DNA from: an uncultured Alistipes sp.
Lineage (GTDB): Bacteria > Bacteroidota > Bacteroidia > Bacteroidales > Rikenellaceae
Length of the DNA: 64,000 nt
Assembly (NCBI RefSeq): GCF_949296715.1
Contig: NZ_CASFQD010000057.1
Location: forward strand, 1-64,000
Direction of reading: 5' to 3'
Shown: positions 8,667-16,436 of the stretch, in pieces
Layout: every line of letters begins with the position of its first letter
How positions within the stretch are numbered: position 1 is the first letter of the stretch
Notes under the pieces: model-generated
Database searches by the model: none
Told to the model about the DNA's origin: nothing
Seen by the model: the letters and a program-made list of their open reading frames with translations, nothing else
Made by a program: the position numbers and the translations under genes

Positions 8667-9766
8667 ACAGGATACTCCGATACGCGCTCTTTGCGCTGCT
8701 GTGGATCGCGGTGGCCGTCTACGTGCTCTATGCGGGCGCGGAGGCCCGGCGCATGCGTGCCGCAAGGAGCGTCACGCGGCTCGAGATCGAGATCGCCGAC
8801 AGCTCCTCGCAGGGACAGCTGGTCACCTCGCGGCAGGTGCGCGGCTGGATCGCCCGCAGCGGCATCAAGACCGTCGGGGCTCCCGTCGACGGGGTCGACC
8901 TGACGGGTATCGAGCAGCTGATCGCTCGCAACGGCTTCGTGGCGAGGGTCGCGGCCTACGTCTCCTACGGCGGCGTGCTGCACGTCACGATCCGGCAGCG
9001 CAAACCGCTGCTGCGCCTGCTCGTCGACGGCTACAACGGCTACGTGACCGACGAGGACTACGTCTTCGACGCGCCGCGCGCCTCGTCGCTCTACGTCCCG
9101 GTGGTGACGGGCTCCTACCGCCCGCCCTTCCCCGCCTCCTATGTGGGAGACGTGCGCGACCACATCGACGCGGAGCAGCGCAAGATAGACGACCGCATCG
9201 CCGAGCTGGAGCGGGAGAAATACCCCTTCTTCAGGCGGGAGATGAAGAACGACCGCAACATCGCCGACCTGCGCCGCATGCGCATCAAGCAGCGGTGGTG
9301 GCGGCTGGAGACCGACTCGATGTTCCAGCTGCGCGTGGACAAACTCAAGGCCCACAAGGAGCAGTTGCGCCGCGGATACCGCTACGAGGCGCGTCTCATT
9401 GAGGAGGGGATCGACCGGATTTCGCAGCGGCAGGAGGCCGAGCGCCGGGCACAAAAAAAATTGGAGAAAAGCTACGAAGATTTCATGAAACTCCTTACCT
9501 TTGTGGAGTACGTCGAGAACGATGACTTCTGGAGGTCGGAGGTGGTCCAGATTACCGCCCGCACGGCCCCCAGTGGCGCATTGGAGGTGGACCTTACACC
9601 CCGCAGCGGCCGGCATCTCATCCGCTTCGGACGCCTCGAACGCGTCGATGAGAAGTTCGACAAGCTGTTGCGCTTCTACCGCAACGGCCTTTCGGTCCTC
9701 GGGTGGGATACCTACGCGGTGATCGACGTCCGATACGGCGATCAGGTAGTTTGCAGGAAAAAATAG
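8663..9766 (+). CDS. ftsQ: Cell division protein FtsQ with a large charged insertion
   Basis: A divisome membrane protein that links early and late division proteins. It has one N-terminal membrane segment (about 5-24), a POTRA-like domain (about 36-112, ending VLHVTIRQRKPLLRLL) and a C-terminal beta domain (about 275-365) ending near IDVRYGDQVVCRKK. The family is normally about 240-290 residues; this protein has 367. The excess is a charged, predicted coiled-coil block at about 163-272 (AEQRKIDDRIAELEREK onward) inserted between the two halves of the beta domain. The start is TTG 8663; the next in-frame Met would remove the membrane segment. ftsA follows after 9 bp. Confidence 0.85.
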   Translation: MNRILRYALFALLWIAVAVYVLYAGAEARRMRAARSVTRLEIEIADSSSQGQLVTSRQVRGWIARSGIKTVGAPVDGVDLTGIEQLIARNGFVARVAAYVSYGGVLHVTIRQRKPLLRLLVDGYNGYVTDEDYVFDAPRASSLYVPVVTGSYRPPFPASYVGDVRDHIDAEQRKIDDRIAELEREKYPFFRREMKNDRNIADLRRMRIKQRWWRLETDSMFQLRVDKLKAHKEQLRRGYRYEARLIEEGIDRISQRQEAERRAQKKLEKSYEDFMKLLTFVEYVENDDFWRSEVVQITARTAPSGALEVDLTPRSGRHLIRFGRLERVDEKFDKLLRFYRNGLSVLGWDTYAVIDVRYGDQVVCRKK

Positions 9767-9775
9767 GATAATACA

Positions 9776-11305
9776 GTGGAAAGAAGGAATTATATCGTTG
9801 CCGTCGATCTGGGTACCTCTTCGGTCGTGGTGGCTGTCGGCGGGAAGAGCGCCGAGGGGCCCGTCGAGGTGCTGTCGCTGGTTTCGAAACCCGTCGAGGG
9901 GGTTCATGCCGGGCGGATCGAGAACATCGAACTCGTCAGCCGGGCGATCCGCGAGGCCGTTGCGGAGACTGAGCAGGCGCTCAACATCCGCATCACGGAG
10001 GCCTATGCGGGCATCTCGGGCGAGTTCGTGCGCTGCGCCCGCCACACGGACCATGTCTTTGTCTACGATCCCCAGAACGGGGTGAACCAGAAGGATGTCG
10101 AGGCGCTGTTCGACCGCATGCGGAACGTGCAGGCCCCCGACGACGAGACAATCATGGAGCGCGTGCCCCAGAACTACATGGTCGACGACAGCCAGGAGGT
10201 GCAGAATCCCGTGGGGTCGTTCGGCCGCAAGCTCTCCTCGACGTTCAATTTCATCCTCTGCCTCAATACGCCGAAGCAGCGGCTCGACATGGCGCTCAAG
10301 CGGCTGGGCATCCGGATGCTCGGACTGATTCCCGATACGCTGGCGACCCCCGAGTCGGTGCTCGTGCCCGATGAGAAGGAGGAGGGCGTGGCCGTCGTGG
10401 GGCTCGGTGCCGGTGTGACCGACGTGACGGTCTATTACCGCAACGTGGTGCGCTACGTGGCGTCGATTCCGATGGGCGCTTCGGCCATCAACCGCGACAT
10501 CCGCACGATGAGTGTGCCCGAGAAGCATGTGGAGAGCCTCAAGCAGAAATACGGCTCGGCGGTCGCCGAACTGGCCCCCGAAGACAAGCTCATCCGCGTC
10601 AACGGCCGCACGGCCCGCGAGGCGAAGGACATTCTGCTGCGCAACCTGGCGACGGTCATCGAGGCCCGCGCCACGGACATCGTCGAGTTCGTGCAGCAGG
10701 AGATCAAGGATTCGGGCTATGCCGACAAGCTCGCCTACGGCATCGTGCTGACGGGCGGCGGCGCCAAGCTGAAGGATGTGGACGAGCTGTTCCGCCGCCT
10801 GACGGGCATGGACGTGCGCATCGCCGTGCCCGAGTCGGGCATTACCGAGGAGTCGCGGGAGAAGTGCGCCGATCCGGCGTGGGCGACGGCCGTGGGCCTG
10901 CTGCTCAAGGGTGCGGAGTCGGGCTCCTGCGCCGTGATGGAGCGGGCCGGAGGTGCTCCGGAGCGACCCTTCGCCGAGCCGCAGCACCGTCCGCAGGGAT
11001 ATGCGGCGCCGACCCCTTCCATGCCGAACTTCAACCATGTGCCGCCCGTGCAGCCCGCACAGCCGGCACGGCCCGTGCAGCCGACCCAACGTGTGCAGCC
11101 CGTGCAACCCGTGCAGCCCCCCGTTCAGCCGGCGCAGCCCGTGCAGCCCGTTGCTGCGGAGCCGTCGGCCGGGGAGGAGCCCCGGGAGCGTGAGACGCCT
11201 GAACCGCCGAAGCGCAAGCGGGGGCTTGCGAGCATGATTCAGTCGACGATCGACCGCATCAACAAGGGTTTCATGGCCGCGGAGAGCGACAACGAGGAGA
11301 TCTGA
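9776..11305 (+). CDS. ftsA: Cell division protein FtsA
   Basis: An actin-like ATPase that tethers FtsZ filaments to the membrane. The 509-residue protein starts with GTG and has the phosphate-1 loop VAVDLGTSSVVVAVGG, the SHS2 domain, the second phosphate loop VVGLGAGVTDVTVY and the adenosine motif VLTGGGAKLKDVDELF. Residues about 424-462 are a Val-Gln-Pro-rich linker (repeats of VQPVQP). The C-terminal amphipathic helix GLASMIQSTIDRINKGF would bind the membrane. It is longer than E. coli FtsA (420 residues) because of the linker. It lies 9 bp after ftsQ. Confidence 0.95.
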   Translation: MERRNYIVAVDLGTSSVVVAVGGKSAEGPVEVLSLVSKPVEGVHAGRIENIELVSRAIREAVAETEQALNIRITEAYAGISGEFVRCARHTDHVFVYDPQNGVNQKDVEALFDRMRNVQAPDDETIMERVPQNYMVDDSQEVQNPVGSFGRKLSSTFNFILCLNTPKQRLDMALKRLGIRMLGLIPDTLATPESVLVPDEKEEGVAVVGLGAGVTDVTVYYRNVVRYVASIPMGASAINRDIRTMSVPEKHVESLKQKYGSAVAELAPEDKLIRVNGRTAREAKDILLRNLATVIEARATDIVEFVQQEIKDSGYADKLAYGIVLTGGGAKLKDVDELFRRLTGMDVRIAVPESGITEESREKCADPAWATAVGLLLKGAESGSCAVMERAGGAPERPFAEPQHRPQGYAAPTPSMPNFNHVPPVQPAQPARPVQPTQRVQPVQPVQPPVQPAQPVQPVAAEPSAGEEPRERETPEPPKRKRGLASMIQSTIDRINKGFMAAESDNEEI

Positions 11306-11340
11306 CCCGTTCCGAGTCCGGGGCCGCGGGTCCTGCGCAT

Positions 11341-11385
11341 GGACAGAGCGGACAGAACGGACAGAGGGGACAGAGCGGACAAAGG
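11341..11385 (+). repeat. Five 9-bp tandem repeats between ftsA and ftsZ
   Basis: Five head-to-tail copies of GGACAGARC-like 9-mers (GGACAGAGC, GGACAGAAC, GGACAGAGG, GGACAGAGC, GGACAAAGG) lie in the 132-bp ftsA-ftsZ gap. No terminator or -7 box is visible in the gap. Confidence 0.85.
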
Positions 11386-11437
11386 AGTGTGCGGCGGTGC
11401 CGCACGAGTGTAGAAGCAAAAAAAGAGAAAGAGAGAT

Positions 11438-12760
11438 ATGGCAGACGAACTGATGTCTGAAATCAAGGCCCGTCCCGCGGACGGTTCGATCATCACGGTG
11501 GTCGGTGTCGGCGGGGCCGGCGGCAATGCCGTGAACCACATGTGGAACCTCGGAATCCGGGGCGTGAAGTTCATGGTGTGCAATACCGACCAGCAGGCGC
11601 TCGACAAGAGCCCCGTGGAGCTGAAGATACGCCTCGGCAGCGAAGGCCTCGGTGCCGGAAACGACCCCGAGAACGGACGCCGTGCGGCCGTCGAGACGCT
11701 GCCCGAAATCCGGCAGCAGCTCGAACTGGCCGGTACGCGCATGGTCTTCATCACGGCCGGCATGGGCGGCGGCACCGGTACGGGTGCGTCGCCCGTCATT
11801 GCCAAGCTCGCCAAGGAGATGGGACTGCTGACCGTGGCCATCGTCACCTCGCCGCTGGCCGTCGAGGGCAAGATCCGCTACGAGCAGGCCAAGCGCGGCA
11901 TCGAGGAGCTGCGGCAGAACGTCGACTCGCTGTTGATCATCAACAACGAGAACATCCTCGAGATTTACGGGCGCCTTTCGCTCAAGCAGGCCTTCGGCAA
12001 GGCCGACGACATCCTGGCCTCGGCGGCGAAGGGCATCGCCGAGATCATCACCGTCGAGAGCGACCTGGTGAACGTCGACTTTGCCGATGTCTCGAAGGTC
12101 ATGCGCGACAGCGGCCGCGCCCACATGGCCGTCGCCACGGCCGAGGGCGAGAACCGTGCCGAGGCGGCCGCCGAAGCGTCGCTGCGCTCGCCGCTGCTGG
12201 ACCACAACCTCATTACGGGTGCCAAGAACATCCTGCTCAACATCTCGGTGTCGAATGCCGAGGAGCTCATGTACGAGGAGGTCGTGCGCATCCTGGCCTA
12301 CATCCAGTCGCACGCCAGCGTGCAGGACGAGAACGGCACGATCCACAATGCCAACATCATCTGGGGTACGAGCGAGAAACCGCAGCTGGGCAACTCGATC
12401 GAGCTGGTGGTCGTCGCCACGGGCTTCGAGCAGGACGATGCCGTCGACTTCATCCAGACGCCGATAACGCCGATCCGTCCGCAGGAGCCGGTGCGCGAGA
12501 CGTCCGTGACGCCGGTGCTGGAGCCCATCAAGCCGTCGGCGCAGCCCCGGCCGACGCCGCGTCCGCTCGAGCAGGTGGTGCTCGGAGCCAAGTCGACGCG
12601 TTACAGCGACATCGAGGTGCGCCTGGCCAAACCGGCCTACCAGACCCGCAATTCGAAATTCATCGTGCAGATGCCCGGCGGCCGCAAGGAGGTGCTGCGC
12701 GACGAATCGGCCGAGCCGCAGGCTCCGAAGGAGGAGAAGGGCGGGTCGCTGTTCGATTAA
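11438..12760 (+). CDS. ftsZ: Cell division GTPase FtsZ
   Basis: A tubulin-like GTPase that forms the Z ring. The 440-residue protein has the nucleotide-binding start GVGGAGGNAVNHM, the tubulin signature GGGTGTGASP, the T5-T7 region and NNENILEIYGR. After residue about 335 a variable linker leads to a C-terminal tail (KEEKGGSLFD). The final conserved peptide that binds FtsA is not obvious, except for a segment near YQTRNSKFIV. ATG 11438 follows an A-rich stretch that probably helps initiation. It is downstream of ftsA in the usual order. Confidence 0.97.
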   Translation: MADELMSEIKARPADGSIITVVGVGGAGGNAVNHMWNLGIRGVKFMVCNTDQQALDKSPVELKIRLGSEGLGAGNDPENGRRAAVETLPEIRQQLELAGTRMVFITAGMGGGTGTGASPVIAKLAKEMGLLTVAIVTSPLAVEGKIRYEQAKRGIEELRQNVDSLLIINNENILEIYGRLSLKQAFGKADDILASAAKGIAEIITVESDLVNVDFADVSKVMRDSGRAHMAVATAEGENRAEAAAEASLRSPLLDHNLITGAKNILLNISVSNAEELMYEEVVRILAYIQSHASVQDENGTIHNANIIWGTSEKPQLGNSIELVVVATGFEQDDAVDFIQTPITPIRPQEPVRETSVTPVLEPIKPSAQPRPTPRPLEQVVLGAKSTRYSDIEVRLAKPAYQTRNSKFIVQMPGGRKEVLRDESAEPQAPKEEKGGSLFD

Positions 12761-12776
12761 CTAAACGACGTCGGGT

Positions 12777-14054
12777 TTGGAGACACTTCCCTGGATTACG
12801 TTCAACGGCTTCACGCCCCATGTCATCGTCCTGTGTGCGGTGACGGTGGCGCTGTTATGCGTTTCGGCGCTCGTGTCGGGTGCCGAAACCTCTTTTTTCT
12901 CTCTCTCGCACAACGACGTGCGGCGCTTCCAGAAACGCAGCACCGCATCGGCCGACGCCGTGCTGCGCCTGCTGGCCAACGTCGACCTGCTGCTGGCCAC
13001 GATCCTCGTGGTCAACAACCTGGTGAACATCTGCATCACGATCCTCTCCGCCACGATCATCGACGCGCTGTTCACCTTCCGGCACTTCGAGTTCCTCTTC
13101 AAGACCGTGCTGGTGTCGTTCCTGCTGCTGCTCTTCGGCGAGGTGCTGCCCAAGGTGCTGGCGCAGACCGTGCCCGTGCGATTCGCCGCACTCGTCGCCC
13201 GGCCGCTGCTGGTGCTGCGCTGGATTTTCTATCCGCTCTCCTACATCCTGGTCCGCACGAGCAGCCGCATCAGCGAGAAGGCCTCGCACCGGAGCGAAAT
13301 CTCGCTCGACGAGCTGGCCGACGCCGTCGACATGACGCAGAGCACGACGCCCGAGGAGCACGTGATGCTCTCGGGAATCGTCAACTTCGTGAATACCGAG
13401 GTGCAGGAGATCATGAAGCCCCGCGTGGACATGACGGCGCTCGACATCACGGCCGACTACGAGACGGTCAAGCGCACGATCATCGAGTCGGGCTTTTCGC
13501 GCATTCCGGTCTATGAGGAGGATGTGGACAACATCCGCGGCACGCTCTACGTCAAGGACCTGCTGCCCTACATCAACCACGGCAGCGACTTCGGCTGGCA
13601 GCAGCTCGTCCGCAAGCCCTACTTCGTGCCCGAGCACAAGAAGATCAACGACCTGCTGGAGGATTTCCAGTCGAACAAGGTCCACATGGCCGTCGTGGTC
13701 GACGAGTACGGCTCGACGCTCGGCCTGGTCTCGCTCGAGGACATCATCGAGGAGATCGTGGGCGAGATTTCGGACGAGAGCGACAACGAGGAGAGCTTCT
13801 ACGTGCGGCTCGACGCCCGGAGCTACCTCTTCGACGGCAAGACCCACATCGGCGACTTCGAGCGGGTGCTGTCGCTCGACGAGGAGACCTTCTCCGACGT
13901 CAAGGGCGAGGCCGAGACGCTGGCGGGGCTGATGCTCGAGCTCAAGCGCGACTTCCCGCGCAAGGGCGACACCTTCACGTCGCACGACATCCGTTTCACG
14001 GTGCAGGAGATGGAGGCGCACCGCATCGACAAAATCCGCGTGGACCTCTTATGA
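12777..14054 (+). CDS. gldE: GldE-like CNNM/CBS-domain membrane protein
   Basis: A 425-residue protein with an N-terminal DUF21/CNNM membrane domain (about 15-190, including VSGAETSFFSLSHNDVRRF), a CBS pair (about 205-335, with PVYEEDVDNIRGTLYVKDLL and VVVDEYGSTLGLVSLEDIIEEIVGEI) and a C-terminal CorC/HlyC transporter-associated domain (about 345-420). GldE proteins are needed for gliding in Flavobacterium; here a metal-transport or envelope role is more likely. The start is TTG 12777, 16 bp after ftsZ. The last 4 bp overlap the next gene (ATGA). Confidence 0.88.
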   Translation: METLPWITFNGFTPHVIVLCAVTVALLCVSALVSGAETSFFSLSHNDVRRFQKRSTASADAVLRLLANVDLLLATILVVNNLVNICITILSATIIDALFTFRHFEFLFKTVLVSFLLLLFGEVLPKVLAQTVPVRFAALVARPLLVLRWIFYPLSYILVRTSSRISEKASHRSEISLDELADAVDMTQSTTPEEHVMLSGIVNFVNTEVQEIMKPRVDMTALDITADYETVKRTIIESGFSRIPVYEEDVDNIRGTLYVKDLLPYINHGSDFGWQQLVRKPYFVPEHKKINDLLEDFQSNKVHMAVVVDEYGSTLGLVSLEDIIEEIVGEISDESDNEESFYVRLDARSYLFDGKTHIGDFERVLSLDEETFSDVKGEAETLAGLMLELKRDFPRKGDTFTSHDIRFTVQEMEAHRIDKIRVDLL

Positions 14055-14632
14055 CCGACGGAAGCCTGCCTGCGGGGCTCTTCATCGAGACGCCGTGGCC
14101 CGAGTGCGAGGCAGCCGCGTGGGCGACGCCCGACGAGCGGGCGGCGGCCGCGGCTTTCGGTTCGGAGCGCCGGCGCCGCGAATACCTGACGTGGCGGGCC
14201 ATCGTGCGGCGCGAACTGGGGCGCGACGTGCGCATCACCTACGATGCCGTCGGGGCCCCGGTGCTCGTGGGGCGCGGGGAGCATCTCTCCGTATCGCATT
14301 GCGACGGCCGTGTCGCCGTCTGCATCTCCGCCCGCCGCTGCGCCGTGGACATCGAACCCGTGACGCGCAGTTTCGGACGCGTCCGTTCCCGTTACATGAC
14401 TTCTGAAGAGCAGGCGCTTGCGGACGATCCGCTGCTCCCCGCCGCCGTGTGGTGTGCGAAGGAGACCCTCTACAAATATGCCGGGCGCCGGGAGCTGGAC
14501 CTGCTGCGCGACCTCCGCATCACGGAGGCGGACCTTGCGGCCGGGCGTCTTGCGGGCTGCATCGCCGGCGGCGAACCGGTTGCCATGACGCTGCTCTGCC
14601 GCGAGGGGTACCTCGCGACCTTCATCCTGTAG
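14051..14632 (+). CDS. 4'-phosphopantetheinyl transferase superfamily protein
   Basis: Transfers the phosphopantetheine arm of CoA to a carrier-protein serine. The 193-residue Sfp-like protein has VSHCDGRVAVCIS, the metal-binding VDIEPV and the WCAKETLYKYAGR motif. Its start ATG overlaps the gldE stop, so the two are translationally coupled, a pairing common in the Bacteroidetes. The carrier substrate cannot be told from the sequence. It is the last gene of the division-linked run; the 85-bp gap to the convergent Omp85 gene contains GCCGCGGCTTTTTT, a weak terminator at best. Confidence 0.88.
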   Translation: MTDGSLPAGLFIETPWPECEAAAWATPDERAAAAAFGSERRRREYLTWRAIVRRELGRDVRITYDAVGAPVLVGRGEHLSVSHCDGRVAVCISARRCAVDIEPVTRSFGRVRSRYMTSEEQALADDPLLPAAVWCAKETLYKYAGRRELDLLRDLRITEADLAAGRLAGCIAGGEPVAMTLLCREGYLATFIL

Positions 14633-14717
14633 ATTCGTTCGGAAATTCCGCCCGTGATGATGTCTCCCCGCCGTGTGCCGTGTGCCGCGGCTTTTTTCGT
14701 ACCGGCCGGTCCGGGAG

Positions 14718-16196
14718 TCAGAAGGCCTCCGAGGCCGTGAAGAGGAAGGCCGAGGAGCGCTTGCGGTCCCACGGCAGGTTGCGGTTGCCGAAGACGCCCC
14801 AGCCGTAGTCGAGGCGGATGTTCATCCCCTTCTTGAACTCGAAGCGGTAGCCGCAGCCGAAGTTGCTCAACGTGCGGTCCCAGCTGAACGGCTCCGTGCC
14901 CCAGACCTGCCCGGCACCGACCCATCCCTCGATGCCGTGGCGGCGGTAGATTCGCTGCCGCAGCTCCAGCTGCGTCTCGGCCAGCCGTTTGTCGCGGTAG
15001 CGCCCCTCGTAGTAGCCGCGCATGCGGGTGTCGCCGCCCAGTTTGGCGAACATGTGCCACGAGGGGTTGCCGATCGTGGCGTCGACGTGGAAATCGTAGG
15101 CCAGTACGGCCCCCTTCCACAACTTCCGGTAGCAGTCGAACGTGACGGTCACGCGGCCGAAGTCGCGCCCCGTATTGCCCAGCACGCGGGGATACCACAG
15201 CGCCTCGGTCTTCAGGAAGAGCCCTTTCGAGGCGTTGTAGGTCACGTCGCGTGAGTCGTACTGCACGAAAATTCCCGCGCCGGTGTTCAGCGGGTCGGGA
15301 TTTTCACCCGTCGCGGCGATGTAGTTCGAGAAGGGGTCCTGTTTGGCCGGATCATAGCGCCCCTCCTGCCAGAGCCTGTAAAGTTCGCCCGTGCGTCCGT
15401 CGGGAACCGCACCGCCGGCCGCAGCGTCGGCCGCGATCTGTTCCAGCCGTTCGGCCATCCCCGACGGGGCGTATTTCGTGCCCGAGTAGTTGAGCGTCGC
15501 GCAGACGCCCGCGTAGAAGCGGTGTGCCAGGGCCGTGCAGTAGGAGATGTCGAGGATCAGGTCCGTGGTCGTCAGCTGCTGGCTGTACCCTTCGTCCCCG
15601 GCCGTATGGCCCACGCCGTAGAATTCACCGGGAAAGTAGACGATCGAACCCGTGTAGCGGAGTATCTGCCGGTCGTGGCGGAAATAGTTGTCGCCCGAGA
15701 AGTAGAGCGTGGCGTATTTGCGGGTCGTGAGGTTGCCGTAGACCGAGACGTTCGAGGGCGAGGTGACCGAATCCGTGCGGTCGGGGCGGTAGAAGCCCGC
15801 GAGCATGAAGCCGATGCCGAAGCCGTAGTCGGAGGAGTAGTTCGGGCCGGGGACGATGCTCCAGTCGATCTTCTTGCGGAAGGAGAGGTCCTCGTTCGAC
15901 TGGCTGTAGTAGTCGATGATGCGGCGGATGAAGCTGCGCCGCCGTGCCGCCGTGTCGGCGGAGAGGCCTGCGGTGCCGTCTGTCCGGACTGCGGTGCAGG
16001 GATGCTCCGTGCATGCGGCGGAGAGCTTCTCCGGCGGGTCGGAAAGGGTGTCGGGAAGGAGTGCGGCGCCCGGCGCGGCCGTGCCGGCGGGTGACTCCGG
16101 AATGCTCTTCTGCGGCGTGTGGGCGGCATGCGCCGTTGCGGTGTGAAGCGTCAGCAACAGACCGGGAATGGAAAGAAGTATGCGTGCTCTTTTCAT
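14718..16196 (-). CDS. Omp85-superfamily outer-membrane beta-barrel protein
   Basis: A 492-residue protein with an N-terminal signal peptide (MKRARILLSIPGLLLTLHTATAHA). A low-complexity region (about 25-90) follows, then a beta-barrel similar to the C-terminal part of BamA/TamA 'surface antigen' proteins. In the barrel are the opening strand SIVPGPNYSSDYGFGIG, a strand near GDTRMRGYYEGRYRDK (the lid-lock type RGY motif) and a terminal strand ending in Phe (SSAFLFTASEAF). No POTRA domains are visible, so it is a stand-alone barrel rather than BamA. The start ATG (complement of 16194-16196) matches the signal peptide and lies 22 bp from an exact -7 box. Confidence 0.82.
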   Translation of the reverse strand: MKRARILLSIPGLLLTLHTATAHAAHTPQKSIPESPAGTAAPGAALLPDTLSDPPEKLSAACTEHPCTAVRTDGTAGLSADTAARRRSFIRRIIDYYSQSNEDLSFRKKIDWSIVPGPNYSSDYGFGIGFMLAGFYRPDRTDSVTSPSNVSVYGNLTTRKYATLYFSGDNYFRHDRQILRYTGSIVYFPGEFYGVGHTAGDEGYSQQLTTTDLILDISYCTALAHRFYAGVCATLNYSGTKYAPSGMAERLEQIAADAAAGGAVPDGRTGELYRLWQEGRYDPAKQDPFSNYIAATGENPDPLNTGAGIFVQYDSRDVTYNASKGLFLKTEALWYPRVLGNTGRDFGRVTVTFDCYRKLWKGAVLAYDFHVDATIGNPSWHMFAKLGGDTRMRGYYEGRYRDKRLAETQLELRQRIYRRHGIEGWVGAGQVWGTEPFSWDRTLSNFGCGYRFEFKKGMNIRLDYGWGVFGNRNLPWDRKRSSAFLFTASEAF

Positions 16197-16218
16197 GGGC
16201 GGGAGTGGCTGAAAGGGG

Positions 16219-16226
16219 CAAAGATA
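16219..16226 (-). promoter_or_regulatory. -7 box (with -33 TTTG at 16246-16249) for the Omp85 gene
   Basis: On the minus strand TATCTTTG matches TAnnTTTG exactly. A TTTG about 19 bp upstream (complement of 16246-16249) fits the -33 element. Confidence 0.65.
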
Positions 16227-16272
16227 AGAGAATTTTGCCAACGGGCAAAAAATGCCGTTCCCGACGGAGCGC

Positions 16273-16330
16273 TTTGCCCGCTCTCCCCTCTTTGCCCGCT
16301 CTCCCCTCTTTGCCCGCTCTCCCCTCTTTG
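16273..16330. repeat. 18-bp tandem repeat upstream of the Omp85 promoter
   Basis: Three full copies plus a partial copy of the 18-mer TTTGCCCGCTCTCCCCTC lie in the 240-bp gap between the Omp85 gene and the C1 peptidase gene, just upstream of the -33 element. Confidence 0.85.
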
Positions 16331-16436
16331 CCCCTCCCCTTGTCCCTGCACCCGTCCATGTGGCGGCGCGTGCGGAAGACAACGGCGCCCCCGCAAAGTC
16401 GCGGAGGCGCCGCCGATTCTCCGGCGGGGGAGCCGG

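Noticed and set aside
8637..8700. Frameshift between murC and ftsQ
   Set aside because: The TTG-started ftsQ frame gives a normal membrane segment; no need to assume an error.
8477..12346. Minus-strand open frame of 1289 residues
   Set aside because: Antisense to ftsQ-ftsA-ftsZ, which are certain; low-complexity shadow.
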